From Hyposmocoma kahamanoa (taxonomy: Eukaryota > Arthropoda > Insecta > Lepidoptera > Cosmopterigidae), in the NCBI RefSeq assembly GCF_003589595.1, contig NW_020654810.1, forward strand, positions 20,031,201 to 20,095,200: a DNA stretch of 64,000 bases, written 5' to 3'. A program made the translations under genes and the position numbers. This document shows positions 1 through 12,700 of the stretch, piece by piece. The stretch's first letter is position 1. Each line of letters starts with the position of its first letter. A model generated the notes under the pieces. The model made no database searches, was not told where the DNA came from, and saw only the letters and a program-made list of their open reading frames with translations.

Positions 1-930
1 TCATGGTAAGTAATCAATAAATAAAAAAAGTAACAAACCAAACAACTATTTTTTAACTAATTTCTAAATTATTATCTTTAAAATTTTTTCGTAAGTGCCA
101 AATGGGACTATATATAATATAAAACTTTGGGAGGCGTGTCTTTAAAAAAATAGTCAAAATATCCGTATTTTATGTTCACGATAAGAACACTAAGAAAGAA
201 CACGTCAAGATAATAGAAATTTTATAGCTCAAAAAAGAGGAAGCGTTTTATGATCAATTTTATCTACAAAAGGACCTTACTTTTGCGAGTTATTAACAGA
301 CGCAATATTAAACAAACGTGGCACAGAGAGGACTTTTATTTGCCACAGCGTTGACATTTACAGCGACTTGGAAAAGGTCGTTGTGGCCGAAAATACACCA
401 GTTAAGAAACTGGTGTATTTTGTAAGCGCGTATCATTGGCGCCCACTGAAGAGGGAAAGATTTTAATTTCGCACAGATTTTGTCATCTGCGAGATCTACA
501 AATGAATAGGAAGAGCCCTAATCCACTTAATCCGTAATCCCTTTCACTAGGCTTAAGCGGATTATGTTCTTCAATTGAAGAAGGTTTAACATACAGGTTA
601 TTTTCAAGATGTTTTTACTTAACATTACAGTAAAAGGTTACTTCGTGCGTTAGTCTCCCCTTCAACTAGTTAAGTTGTGTCAGCCAATATACTAACATCT
701 CAATCACCAAGTATAGATCTTTTCTGCCTCTAACATATCGTAACGTACGAGATCCCCAATCATATTTCCTTTCGGTTCTTTATTGTCTCTAATAAACTTC
801 TCTTTTCGTACACTATTCTTAACACCAACTTAATGTATACATTTTTTAATATTAGTGAATTAGTCGATATTTGACCACAAACATTATTGTATATCAATAT
901 TTTTTGTGAAATTACTCCACTAGTTTCTTA
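1..930. other. No gene seen
   Basis: AT-rich sequence, presumably intron of the RhoGAP19D orthologue, since its PH and RhoGAP exons should continue below position 1. Only the small hairpin at 390 is notable. Confidence 0.6.
390..421. repeat. Perfect hairpin, 14-base arms
   Basis: AAAATACACCAGTT, loop AAGA, and its exact reverse complement. No T-run or gene context gives it a role. Confidence 0.7.
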
Positions 931-934
931 TAAT

Positions 935-1170
935 TATTAATTATTACAAAGGTCGCTCACTTAGACAAAATATCTTCGATCCGGCTGGATTCGAATCAAC
1001 TGCCTCTAGCAAACCGTGCCAGACTCTATGTAACTAACTAAGCCACGGAACGAACCAGCGTGTACTTGTTGCAGATCTTTGTTTTTAGTTTTTAATTACT
1101 TTTTTGCCGTAGCGCCATCTGTGAGAAATCTATTTCTTTAGTCAGCAACCTTTACAGCTACCGGCAGCTG
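935..1170 (-). repeat. SINE family B (tRNA-like head)
   Basis: Read on the minus strand: TTCCGTGGCTTAGTTAG (A-box-like) and GATTCGAATCCAGCCGGATC (B-box), then AAGATATTTTGTCTAAG. A GCGCCATCTGTGAGAAATC segment adjoins on the 5' side. Confidence 0.7.
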
Positions 1171-1212
1171 ACTAGAGATATCTCTTTAATAATTGCATTT
1201 TTTTTAACTTTA

Positions 1213-1430
1213 ACTGCCTCCATGGCCGAACGGTTACCGCGCTGGACTGCCACGCAGAGGTCCTGGGTTCAATTTCCAGGCTGAGAGAAATATGTTTACG
1301 GCCTACTTTATTTCTCTCGTGAGTTTGTGGTTATGGTTTGTGGTTGTCTAGGTGTGGTCCAAGGCACCCGCGTCACAGGGTTTCCCTAGAGCGGGGCTAC
1401 GAGTGTGTTGCGATATTATGATTATTTTAA
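1213..1430 (+). repeat. SINE family A (tRNA-Gly-like head)
   Basis: The copy starts TGCCTCCATGGCCGAACGGTT and has the anticodon-arm run CTGCCACGCAGAGG and a B-box-like GGTTCAATTCC. That is the pattern of tRNA-Gly(GCC). A fixed body follows (TTTCTCTCGTGAGTTTG, GGCACCCGCG, ACAGGGTTTCCCTAG). Confidence 0.8.
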
Positions 1431-1489
1431 GTTTATTGAAATGTCACCATATATGACCACTACGATATTCAATAATTTTGTGAAATTAC

Positions 1490-1615
1490 TCCACTAGTTA
1501 CTTATAATTATTAATACGAAGATGGAACACTAAGAAAAAAATACTTCGATCCGGTTCGACTAGAACCAACGTATTCTAGCAAACCGTGCCAGATGCTACG
1601 CCATCTAGCTAGTTT
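1490..1615 (-). repeat. SINE family B copy, partial
   Basis: Contains the same CTTCGATCCGG and AGCAAACCGTGCCAGA runs as the copy at 935. The D-arm is cut short. Confidence 0.6.
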
Positions 1616-1794
1616 AATTAATTAATAAGTTTAATTTATTATTAACTTAATAAAAATTCATTCAATAAAATAATTTGTAAAACTTAATGTAGCGTAAATT
1701 ATGAAATAAAGGAATGTTTTCTTTGTAAAATTAAAAATAAGGTATTTAATTAATAACTATTGTAACTATAGTGAAAAAATAGGGTGGTTTGCAT

Positions 1795-1972
1795 TAATAT
1801 TAGACATAACTGGTTGAAGACTGTACCACCTCAGTCAACCGTGACCATGGGACCTGTAAAGGGCCCGAAACGTCGGTTTGTTTGAAAAAACAAATATACG
1901 CGATTTAAATCCGGAAAAATAGTTTCATTTCCTATGTGTAACAATTGCGAAAACCTAAGAACTCGATAAATT
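1795..1972. repeat. Family P copy
   Basis: GACATAACTGGTTGAAGAC, GGGCCCGAAACGTCGG, ATCCGGAAAAATAGTTTCATTT, CGAAAACCTAAGAACTCGATA. Confidence 0.65.
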
Positions 1973-1974
1973 AT

Positions 1975-2775
1975 AACCTACTTATTGGTTTTTTCTCTGT
2001 CCAACTGATTCCTCCAGTTTTCTGTTTTCTTACAAGGAAAGAGATGTAAGAGAACACCTAGACGTAGTTCATTTAGATCAGATAAGAGAAACATCTAGTG
2101 TTGTTTAATGAATTCAAAGTCAAGGCGCTGAAAAGGTTGGTGATTACTCCGTCGACAAAAGCCTAGCTCTTAAATATATAAAAGAAGAAGGCTGGTATTA
2201 CCACCTTCATTTTTTGCAAACAGCTATAACCATTTAAAAATAATATTTATGAATATGCCTTCACAGTTACTAAACAAAAAAAGAATAGCTGCCATAAGGC
2301 GCCTACATTACAGATAATATCAACTTCTTAAAATAAAGACAACATCAATTTACACTGCCTTTAATTAACTATAGAACGGCCTTTATATCTATGCAAATAA
2401 GGTAAAGATAGGAATATTGATAAGGCAACTGGGTTCCAACATGCCAAGTTACCTGTGATGTCACAGTTGGTTGGACATAGCGCGCTATGGGTTAATACAA
2501 GGGCGATATGGGCCAGGTGCGCAAGAGTCGGTATGCGGTACATGCTTACAATTTTGATAATTGCAACGGTTAAATTCATTAGAATGCGGAAATAACGTGT
2601 TTACTATGTTGTAAATAACGATGTTATACCGTTTATTATAACTTATTTTAACGTCTTCAAGTAGAACGTCGTTAAGATGGACAAGAGTTCGGAGACACTC
2701 TCCTTAAAGGTATCTTGTACATTGGGACGTAAATAACAATGACAATATATAATAATGTACTAATCAATCATACTA
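1975..2775. other. No gene seen
   Basis: AT-rich. A short minus-strand frame at 2361-2579 has no recognisable content. Confidence 0.6.
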
Positions 2776-2874
2776 ATCATTTGATCTCAAATTAGGGAAT
2801 TCCCTGGACTATAGGTACCAGACCAGAGCAATTAAATTGACCCCCGAGAAAATGAACCCCCGAGATGTGCCAGT

Positions 2875-3160
2875 AGCCGTAGAGCTCCTTGTGAAAGAGT
2901 TCGTCCAGAGAAGTGTCACTTTACCTATCTCTGCCGACAAGCAGTATGTCTGCATTACTGTGTTCCGGTTTTGAAGGGTAAGAGTGTTAGTGAAATTACA
3001 GCCACATGTGACTTGTCAACTTACATCTCAGGGTGACGGGCGCAGTGGTAGTACCCCTGAAATGTTTGCAATTTAAAGTTCTGAGTGGCACTGCAACTGC
3101 TATGGCCCTATTTATAGGATAACGTTGTAAGAGAGAAATAAAGATTATTATTATTATTAT
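2875..3160 (+). repeat. Dispersed repeat family R (about 290 bases)
   Basis: Marker runs GTAGAGCTCCTTGTGAAAGAG, CCTATCTCTGCC, GTTCCGGTTTTGAAGGGTAAG, TGAAATTACAGCCACATG, GACGGGCGCAGTGGTAG and AGTGGCACTGCAACTG. It resembles LINE 3'-end or SINE repeats abundant in Lepidoptera, but I cannot name it. Confidence 0.7.
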
Positions 3161-3192
3161 TATTAGCAGTGAAGTAAGATAGGAAATGTTTG

Positions 3193-3285
3193 TTATAATT
3201 ATTAATACAAAGATCGAACACTCAGAAAAAATTCCTTCGATCCGGTCGGATTCGAACCGACGTCTTCTTGCATACATACATATAA
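3193..3285 (-). repeat. SINE family B copy, partial
   Basis: TACAAAGATCGAACACTCAG and CTTCGATCCGGTCGGATTCG, the 3' half with the B-box only. Confidence 0.6.
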
Positions 3286-3289
3286 ATAA

Positions 3290-4880
3290 TTGAATATCAA
3301 TTCAATAAAAATTTAATTAATATAGGAAATGTTATTGACAAATTTTTTTTTGTTTATATAATGTAATAGATGCATTTTAGCCGATTGTCTGTTGGTTTTG
3401 TAATTATTATTATATTAATATTTTTAAATAGGTTAGTGGCGTGAGTATGACCTTACTTATAGACTAGTCACGGTATTACGATCTCGCATTTTGTCGATTT
3501 TATCTGAACTCTACGGTCTTTTTAACCTGACTTTGTGTGTTAGGAATGCCTATTTACCTAATTAATTTACATATAATGGAACTGTTTGCTTATTACAGTT
3601 ATTTTTATTTCTATTATTATATTATATAACCTGTTTGTAACGTTTAAGATTAAATGAACTAATTTAAAAAAGGTTGTTTCCCATATAGGGCTGTAAACAG
3701 TTTTCTTTCTTTCCTCCACGTTTATATATTATATCACGTGGTGACCTAAATCACAGGATATCCTAGTTTAGGCTTCAGCCACCACAAACTTTGTACAAAT
3801 AATAAATCTAACGTTCTGCTGCAACATTTTTGTAGGGGAAATAAAGAAATTTATTTATTTATTAGCTTCCTGAGTGTCGAACCTGGGATCTCCGCACCTA
3901 GCGTTCAACCTTTTGGGTCACCAGTAAAGTGCAATACAGTTTGTTAACACAAAACGCCAGTACATCTTTAGCAATCTAACCCAATCCCAATTATTAAAGA
4001 GGTCAAGTTCAAATAAAATTTTATTATCTTTCCTTTATAATACGAATTACCTTGATATTACAAAAAGATTTCTCCATCATTTAATTTCGAACAATATTAT
4101 TAAATTGTGTAACTAGTAGTTACGTAATAAAATGCATCAAATAAGCCATCTAAGGCGAAATGATGAAAGCCTTCTTGGCGCGATGCCCAAAGGCGCGGCA
4201 CCGGCACCAAGTGAAATATACTACCTTTTACTAGATAGTATATCGACTGTGAATAAAAGATACTATCTCAATTTTGACAATTTTACAGGATGACAAAAAG
4301 AATTGTTTCCGTCATTTATATAGCATTTGGTTAGAAGTTAGTACAAGTTGAATGAAGTTGATTCTGGCGCCAAAATTAAATGTATCTGAGATGAAATTTC
4401 TTGCAACGCTGCGGAGTATGAAATATTATAAAATGGTAAAAAAAGTGAAATCTTTACAAAACTGAGATGGTACCGGTTGCCAGTTCACAGTCGATGTATC
4501 AATGTATCAAATACAAGTATATGTGGTAATATTATTTCTGTAGTAATTATTTTTGATACTTTAGATAATACTCAAGGCAACAGTCAAGTGACCATTATAA
4601 TAATAGGAATAGGTCATAATAGACGCAAACATGGTATTCACCACAAAAACAATATTCCATTACTACTAGCGTACAAAATATTTACCTAATAGTGTACATA
4701 GTACACGCCTAGTGATGTGAAACTAGGTATGTTCGTATAGAAAGTTAAAATATGACAAGTTCTTTTGTTTTTACTCATGATGACGTGGTCTCTGCCTACC
4801 CCTCCTGTGGGACATGGGCATCAACTTATGTATGTATGATGATGTTATAAGCACCATGTATGTTACAATAAAAATTTGGT
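3290..4880. other. No gene seen
   Basis: AT-rich. A GC-rich scrap at 4150-4205 (CTTGGCGCGATGCCCAAAGG) looks repeat-like but has no second copy here. A degraded SINE G-like tail is at 4785-4860. Confidence 0.55.
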
Positions 4881-4884
4881 ATTA

Positions 4885-5090
4885 TTAATGCAAAAATAGA
4901 ACAATAAAAAAATTTCTTCGAACCAGAGTCTGTTGCCATGCAGGGCCACCGCTCTTAACCAAATGCACTACAGAGAGACAGTTAACAGACCTTACGAAGT
5001 CTTTATGTCGGGTTTGAACGGCCGTCAACGCACCTGTGAGAAACTTATGAAGTTACTCAGTCAGGTACCTTTGTAGATATCTGAAGCTAG
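4885..5090 (-). repeat. SINE family B copy, diverged
   Basis: Diverged minus copy: AAATTTCTTCGAACCAGAGTC, TTACGAAGTC, then CACCTGTGAGAAACTTATG. Confidence 0.5.
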
Positions 5091-5110
5091 AGTGTTTTTA
5101 CAAAATAGAT

Positions 5111-5312
5111 TGCCTCCGTGGCCTAATGGTTATCATGCTGGACTGCCACGCAGAGGTCCCGGCTTCGATTCTCGGGCCTGGAGGAATATTAGTATGGGCC
5201 TTCCTTTATTTATCTCGTGAGTTTGGGTGTAATTTGTGTTTGTCTATGTGTGTGTCCATGGCACCCGCGATACAGGGTTTCCCTAGTGCGGCGCTATAAG
5301 TGTGTGCAAAAG
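5111..5312 (+). repeat. SINE family A copy
   Basis: Same head (TGCCTCCGTGGCCTAATGG, CTGCCACGCAGAGGTCC) and body (CTCGTGAGTTTGGGTG) as the copy at 1213, about 200 bases. Confidence 0.8.
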
Positions 5313-5314
5313 AA

Positions 5315-6180
5315 AGAATATATATGAGAAATGTAAAACATGATATTCTACTATAAACTATTTAAAATGTTGTGTTATACCAAATATTGATTATAGTACA
5401 AGAGCACATCAAACTAGATACTTTAGGCTTTGAACCGTTCTTACCACAAGCGGTTTAGAGCTGAATTTATATCTTAATTGACGAGATGTCAAGCTCTTGA
5501 CCCTATACGCTCCCATATGTAAATTTTCTTCTTATTTAGTCATTACAATACTCGTATACCAAACTCAATAATAATAAAACGAAGAAACTCAAAAAGTAAT
5601 TATTGGGAAAAGTGACAATAAACATAAAAAAAAATAACGTGATTACGTAGCACCAGCCATATATTATGTCTTTTGCCTCAATCCAAATACGACAAAATGC
5701 TAATTGACACGAAAACCGATATTTCAGACTTCTTTCGTACGTTATTCTTTTTAATTTGTTGCGTTTACCAAAAGCGCTACATTTCGGATTTCGACACTCC
5801 ATTATATGGGGTGCGCATGTAGGCAGCAGTGGTGACGGGTGGATGTTTTTGAAAAACAAAATTTTATTTTATCTACCATTTATAACTAAACCAGTATAAA
5901 GCTGTCACTTCACTAAAATCTACGTAAATATAGCTATAGATCGACACGTCAAGGCTACCCTGCGATGCAAATAAAATGGGCCAAGAGATTCCACGAAGGC
6001 CGAAGGGTTCCATTCAATCGATTGGAATAAATATCTTTGCATTTTAAGAGGCTTCTAGCCGTTTTTTGGCATTGTATATAGATTGGTAATTTACTCGGTA
6101 AAATATGAAGAAAAATTCTGATACTTCGATATTTGCTTAAATTCGTTAACGCGAATTAAACCGCTGTTACTGGCTACAGT
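5315..6180. other. No gene seen
   Basis: AT-rich. A 107-codon minus frame (5536-5859) is low-complexity and hydrophobic at its end and has no family match I know of. It is taken as chance. Confidence 0.55.
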
Positions 6181-6182
6181 GG

Positions 6183-6412
6183 TCATCGATGACCTTGTGG
6201 TGAGCGGTTTGCACTGTGGGCACACGATGAGGAGGTCGCAGGTTCGATTTCCGGTAGGACCAATTTAGGTAATTGACTTTTCTAAATTGGTTCTGGTGTT
6301 CTGGGCAATGCCTCAGAAGGAATTTCGTGGTTCTGGTACTCCTAGTACAGGGAATTCCCTAGCTTGAGACCACGCAATTGGTGTGATTGTCTGGTACATT
6401 ACATTACATTGA
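6183..6412 (+). repeat. SINE family C (tRNA-like head)
   Basis: CGATGACCTTGTGGTGAGCGG, GATGAGGAGGTCGCAGGTTCG (B-box-like), then TAAATTGGTTCTGGTGTTC and GGGAATTCCCTAGCTTGAG. About 230 bases. Confidence 0.7.
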
Positions 6413-6691
6413 AGAATAATACCGATAGAAAAAACTTTATATTATTTCAATTTATTTCGTACATATACTAAAACAGGTTTCACCGTAAGTAAAAAAGAAA
6501 TTCAAGGTGGTTCAACACAATTATAGTTACAACATGCCTTTTTAATCATATAACCCTAATATAGGTCAAAAAGAAATCTGTGTTTTAGGAGTTGGAGGTA
6601 TTCTCCAAACATGACATAGAAATTAAAACATTCAAATTAATAACATTATTGAACAAATTCTAGACTTCAGTTATGAATAAGTTACACCTAC

Positions 6692-6775
6692 CTGACTTGG
6701 ATGATGCCGATACAGATACAGCTTGGTTCTATGTAGCACCGCCCAGACTTGTTTCCACGATCGGTCGCTTGCTCG
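6692..6775 (-). CDS. RhoGAP19D: RhoGAP19D exon: PH domain core
   Basis: The acceptor is tttgttttag|CGA and the donor GTCAG|GTAGGT, exactly 28 codons, phase 0. The product RASDRSWKQVWAVLHR TKLYLYRHHPSQ matches the PH beta2-beta3 pattern (W+Q-W.VL...LYLY+) of ARHGAP21/23. It is the last exon I can find. The rest of the PH domain and the RhoGAP domain would follow below position 1, since nothing PH-like is seen on the minus strand in 1-6690. Confidence 0.88.
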
Positions 6776-9700
6776 CTAAAACAAAACCACACATAAAAAT
6801 ACCTACTGTAGATTATCGCCATTGTCTCTTTGATTTCAAGGCACCATGTGAAATGACGGGAAAACGTGCATACCGGTTTTAAATTCGAACATAAAATTGG
6901 TTTGCTGGGAGACGTTGGTTCGAATCCGGCCGAATCGATGGAATTTTTTCTAAGTGTTCGATCTTTATACTAATAATTATAACAAATTAGTGGAGTAATT
7001 TGACAAAAAATAATTGAATATCATGGCGGTGAAACATCTAACGTTTAATAAAAACTTAATTACAATTAAAAAGCAACATCTCTTGCCAGTGTCGGTAGCT
7101 GTAAAGGCACCAAACTGTGTGAATGGGTGAAGAAGTACTTTTTTCATAAGATTTGATTTCTCACAGATGGCGCTACGGCAAATAAGTCGTTAAAAATCGA
7201 ATAAAGATCCGACAACAAGCACATAGAAAAGTTCGTAAGGTCCGCTGGTTCGTTCCGTGGCTTAGTTGGCATAGCGTCTGGAATGGTTCGAATTTTTTCT
7301 AAGCATCTTTGTATTAATTTAGAACATGTAATTTGTTACAAAATTTATAGAAATGTCAACAGATTGTCAAAACCGTATAATATAAGGTATGTAGTCAACT
7401 CTGTAGTTAACGATTGCATGTATAGGATGTATAGGCACAAAAATTAGAGGATTGTTGTTGCTGGTATCATCTTGAAAATTTCGTTTGAATCTTCTCACAA
7501 AGGTATAAAAATTTCAAAAAAATTAAAAAAACATTTTATCATTAACTATCTGATTATGAATTTCTTTAGGGAACAATCAGATTTATTTAACAGTGAAAGC
7601 AAATATTTACCTTTCCGTTACTAACCACCATCTTGATCTGCACATTGCCCTGCACATCGCCTTCGACAGCTTCCACAGCGCTTTCTGAAGCACCTTCTTC
7701 GCTTTTTTCGTCTTGGCTGTTGGACATACAGAAATTAATTATTGAGATGCAAGAAGAAAAATTTAAAAATACTTACGTAAAGTAGCTCGTACACCAAATA
7801 AATATATACGGATATGAGCAGTGACCCACTATGGGACTATAATAGAGCTCAGAGCAGTAATGTGGTTCGTGGGTAAATACTTTCAAATTCTTAAGTGTTA
7901 TTACTTATAACACTTTCTTAAAAAAATTTACGCAATAACTTCTGAAAGTTACACCAATATATACACCAAAATAAAATATTTCCTAAATTTAAATTGCATA
8001 TTTAGAAAAAATGTTTTGCGAATATTTAAAACTTTAAAGTTAAAATTGGAAACCACATCTGTACATACTATCATTGACATAGTAACTTAGTACATAGTAA
8101 CTTGCTCAATAATACAACAACATATTAATTACTAATAATAAGATAAGATTCAAATACATACAACAAACATGCTCAACACATAAAAGTTCTACATAAGTTC
8201 CTATAACACTAGCACATATCGTTTAATACATTGAGGTACATGCAAACGTATGACATACTCTACACCATGCATTTGATGAAATGTTAAGGGATAACAATCT
8301 TTGACCAGACTTTTATATTGGTTTTGTTGACTTCTTGTCCAAAGTTTTCGTTATTATGTTACATTTTAATTTTAAAGTTACGTGAATGTTTCTTCGTTTA
8401 ATTTTTGTGACGATTTAGTACTTACTTGACATATATTTAAATAAAATTCAAATTCCTTAGCCATTTAACTGAAATTAGGCAAAATGCAGTGCAAAGGCTT
8501 TCATAGGAACTACAAATTTCCTATGTGTTTAAAACTAGCGCCGTCTGTTATCGCAAATTGGAACTGTTTGCACACAAATTGTTGAAAGCTCCATTTATCG
8601 CGTCATGCGACATACCGGGCGCGGGCGGGGAGGTTCGCGGACGGGTCGAATATGCGGAGCAGCGGCGTTATGTCGTCGGTGAACCGAGGAGGGCGCCACT
8701 TGCGGTGGGCACTGTATTTATTGTACAACCCCAATTTTAGTCGCCCCGTTAGTAAATTTCACATTTTCTAGTAAGTATCATCGCTTTATCGCAAATACAT
8801 GATATATGTATCGATTACTATGACTATAAAGCTTGGTAACCGTCAATATAGTTGCCATAAAGTGATATAAGATTTTGTGTTAGATACCCATGTGAAATGT
8901 CAGACACTTACAATCCACTACTGGCATAAACAGGGGGCAATTCACATGTGGTCAGTCTATCTACAACATAGGTACGTAACATAGACATAAGAGACGTAGT
9001 GCTTTACGAACAAGATTCATTTGTCAATGGAAAATTCTACAGGGACACAGTACTAGCACGATTTCTACTCGAACATTTCTACTGAATAGACTAGGGCACC
9101 TAGAAAATGAGTGTCATTTGTTTCTGCATACTTAAAAATAATAATATTAAAGAAATAATAAAAAATATAAATTGAAGGTAAGAACAGGTAGTGAGCGGCA
9201 CGCCTATCCATAAGAGTTGTATTGAAACTCAGATCTTTAAATTGCAAACACCAGCAGCTTGATTTTAATTGCCTCTCCCGATCGGAAACTGCGTTTTTTC
9301 CGAGTCGAGGCGCATTATTGTGATTCACAACTAGCCGATCCGAAACTTTTGACATGACATGAACAATAGTTGATTTAACTCACAAAATAGAAACATATAG
9401 TAGGAATCAGGTTTATACTCTCGCTCAGAAACCCGTCTGATTTCGAGACTACCCGATCGGTTCCATTCTGATTTGAATCAAAATCAGCACGCTGAGGGGC
9501 ACTGCCTCTGCCCTATCCTTCAAAGCTCACATTACTGCTTGGCAGCAGAAATAGGTATGTTGGCAGTACTGTCCTGGACAAATTCCTTCACAAGGAGTTC
9601 TAATATTATTGCCATTTTATTCCTTATGTTTTGCCAATATTTTATTAAATTGTCGTGTCAGTCGTAGGTACTAGAAATTTCAACGAGTAATGTGTCAAAT

Positions 9701-12700
9701 CCCGTTTTCCGTTCGAAACAATTACTGTCAAATAAGTAATACTCGACCAAATCGAAACACAATGTCAAGTATTACTCATTTGACAGTAATCGTTTCGGTT
9801 GGATGTCGGACGAACAATGGAAATAGACTTGTTTGCGAACGAAATTACAGAAACAAGTGACCTCAAAAATTAGAGAAGTTTAATAAATAGACAGGCAGCC
9901 AGAAAGATTAGGTCGCACCTTCTCAAAGCGTGGTGATCAATCTCCGGTTCCACGTCACTCTCTAAGTGCAATCTGTCGCCCCACGTAGCCTTCAAGTACG
10001 ATACCCTTCGCATGGCTCGTTCTTCCTCTGCAATAGAAATACTAAATTGTACAATCGTTATTAAAAGTTGTTTAAACATAAAGCATTAAATTCCGCAAAG
10101 TTAAATATTTGTTTAAATTGTGGGTGTTTGATGTACTTGGAAAAACATTTGACGTACAGACAAACATTTCAAACACTGATATGACCGTCTACATACGGAG
10201 CCAAATAAGAAGTTAATAAATCGACTCTTCCTTCGTAAAGTATCGTATGTCGAAATTGCCAAGTTTACAGGGGAGCGTTCGTTTCAAAGTTCTGAATTTA
10301 CTGAAATGTGCATAGCACGTGACTTTAGCATTTCTCAGTTGTATTCGGCAAAGCTCCTTACTTTAAAACTCGTTCCCGAATAAAACTGAGAAATGCCAAA
10401 TTCACGTGTTATGCCCATTTTAATGAATTCAGAACTTTAAAACGCTTCCCTGTAAACTTGGCACTTTCGACATACGGTACTTTAAGTAGGAGGGGTCGAA
10501 ATATGAACATAGAGTGGACGGTTTATTTGCGTATTTGTGTATTTGGCTCCTTTGATGAGCGTAAAAAACCGAACAACGCGCGGTAACGCTAGTTTGGTGT
10601 TTGCTGTGTGAATAGCCAAACAAAGCAAATACTTTGTCAAACATGCTATCAACACATGGTGGTCAACTGACGCAAATACAAATAGCCGAGTCTTCACTCG
10701 GCACCATTATACAGCAAAGTAACACACAAATATGCTTAAAAACATAATTATTAAATAAAAAATATACATATTTAAAATGTACGTTTGTCTGTCTCGTACG
10801 CATTCCATTGTTATTCACTTACATATGAATAAAAATACTTACCACCAAGTTGAGCATCCTTCTTCTGTCTTCTAGTCACCAGATCATCAGCAAAACCTGT
10901 TAAAAATAATCACATCATTATCATCAAAAATTCCATACAAAGAAATTATTTATGTTAATAATTAGACATCGATGCACAAGGGCGGTTAGTCGGCGTTAGT
11001 AGCACACCTAGAAGCGCACATCGCATTCCGTGGTTAGACATGAAAGTTAGGTAAAGATCGCTCCCTCTCTTTGATACTTTAAAACCAATGTCAAGTAAAT
11101 AAAGGACAGTGATTGGAAAGTATTTGTTATTTGGACATGCATGGTTTGTGGCGTTTTGTGCTCTGTTAGTAAGGTAAACATTTTATTGTTATATAGAATA
11201 ACTATATCTCAGGTACTGGTGTATGCATCTATGGTATGTAAATCTCGTTACCAACCATGCCTACATTCGATTATTTTGCCATAATATTCATGGAGGAACA
11301 TTTGTGAATCAAGTTTGAAATGACAAAACAATATGGATTTGAAAAATTTTCTACAATACTTTAATAGACTATGAGCCCATGATAGAGCTACCAGTAGCAA
11401 AGGGCGCATATTTGAAATAGGTAAACTGATATAGACACAGAAAATGCTGTAATTCAAGAAATTTTTCGTACAATATCTAGAACAATTAGGAGAATAAATG
11501 TCTGTAGTATATTTAAATTACAAAAAACTCTATAGTATTTTATGTAAATTCTCTATCCAACCAAAGTAATATCCTGTACAAATTTCTACATTTTTATTAT
11601 TAAAACTTAAATACTGTTGCAGGTAATTAAATAATGAATCAACGAAGAAACCGTAATTTCCAAATAAACACACATTAAAGTTTTGCTATTTAAGAATTTT
11701 TAGTTGAAAGACGCGATTGCACCTGTGCGTTTCTAATTTGCTAACCCTTGTTTTCAGACTGGCATGCATTCAATTATATTTTATTTTTTAATAGGTGCGT
11801 GAAATATAAGACGGAATATATAGTTTTTCACTGAAGTGAAATAGACAGGTGCAAATTTAATGAAGTTTAGGAAACTGCTATAGGCCGGATTACATTGCCG
11901 AAGAACATTTTTAGGCGTTTTGTTTTGTACGAAACAACTGGGATTTGTACGGTATTGTTATTAATGTTTTTATGCTAAGATTAATCTACGATCAAAGCAG
12001 ACGAAACTCGTGTTATATGAACTCATCGCCACTGACAGCTACGTTTGTAATTGATTTTGTTAATTTCTAGTAAAAGTGCATCTTATTCCATATCGAGCAG
12101 TTACTGGAAATGAATGTCGTGTTACGGGCTAGTGTGTCATGTCGATTAGCGCAGGGGCGGCGCGGCGAGAGGGAGCGAAAGCAAAGAAGTTGAGCGTGCG
12201 TTTGCGCGGACGGGGACCTGAATCGGCGGGAGTGCTCGGCGTAGGCGAAGGCGAGGTCGCCGTGGACGTGGACGCCGAGGGCGGCGCTAGGCTCAGCTGC
12301 GTCGGCCGCGCCGGCGCATCGGGCCCGGCCGGCGCGCCGGGCAGCGACACCCGATTCATCGCCTCCATTTGCTCCCTGTTCAGCCCCATTCGTCGCTTCG
12401 CGTGACTGCCATCTTGGAGCGAATACTGCTATTAGACGCTTCCAACCTCGCTTTCTTTACTCATTTTATTGCAGGTTGCTGTTGCGTTTTCATTAACACC
12501 CCGCTGTCTTAAGCGTGTAGATAAGCTTGTGTTGTGAAATTGTTAACAGATGAATAGTAGAGACAAGATTTTCTTAATCTTTAATTTGCTTGTGGTAAAA
12601 TACGGAACGTTACACAACGATCGAAAAATACACAAATAAGCATATGCAAATCACAAACCGAGATAAGAAAAAGCACATAAAAACCCGTGTGTACTTCTGT

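Noticed and set aside
1213..1290. Possible true tRNA genes at the tRNA-like heads
   Set aside because: Heads do not fold into intact cloverleaves with matching acceptor stems, and each is followed by a SINE body repeated elsewhere.
2361..2579. Minus-strand exon-like stretch ending ACAG|GTAACT, considered as the next PH exon
   Set aside because: The phase-0 frame hits a stop (TAG), and the open frame does not resemble PH strands.
5536..5859. 107-codon minus ORF as a small membrane protein
   Set aside because: Composition follows local AT richness, there is no splice or Kozak support, and no family is recognised.
6673..6882. 69-codon plus-strand ORF
   Set aside because: Shadow of the minus-strand PH exon 6775-6692, which matches a PH core and has both splice sites.
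8525..8740. 71-codon plus-strand ORF
   Set aside because: Shadow of the 96-base minus exon at 8711-8616.
12139..12405. 88-codon plus-strand ORF over a GC-rich region
   Set aside because: It is the antisense shadow of the RhoGAP19D exon at 12412-12218 and its readthrough tail, which fit splice phases on the minus strand.
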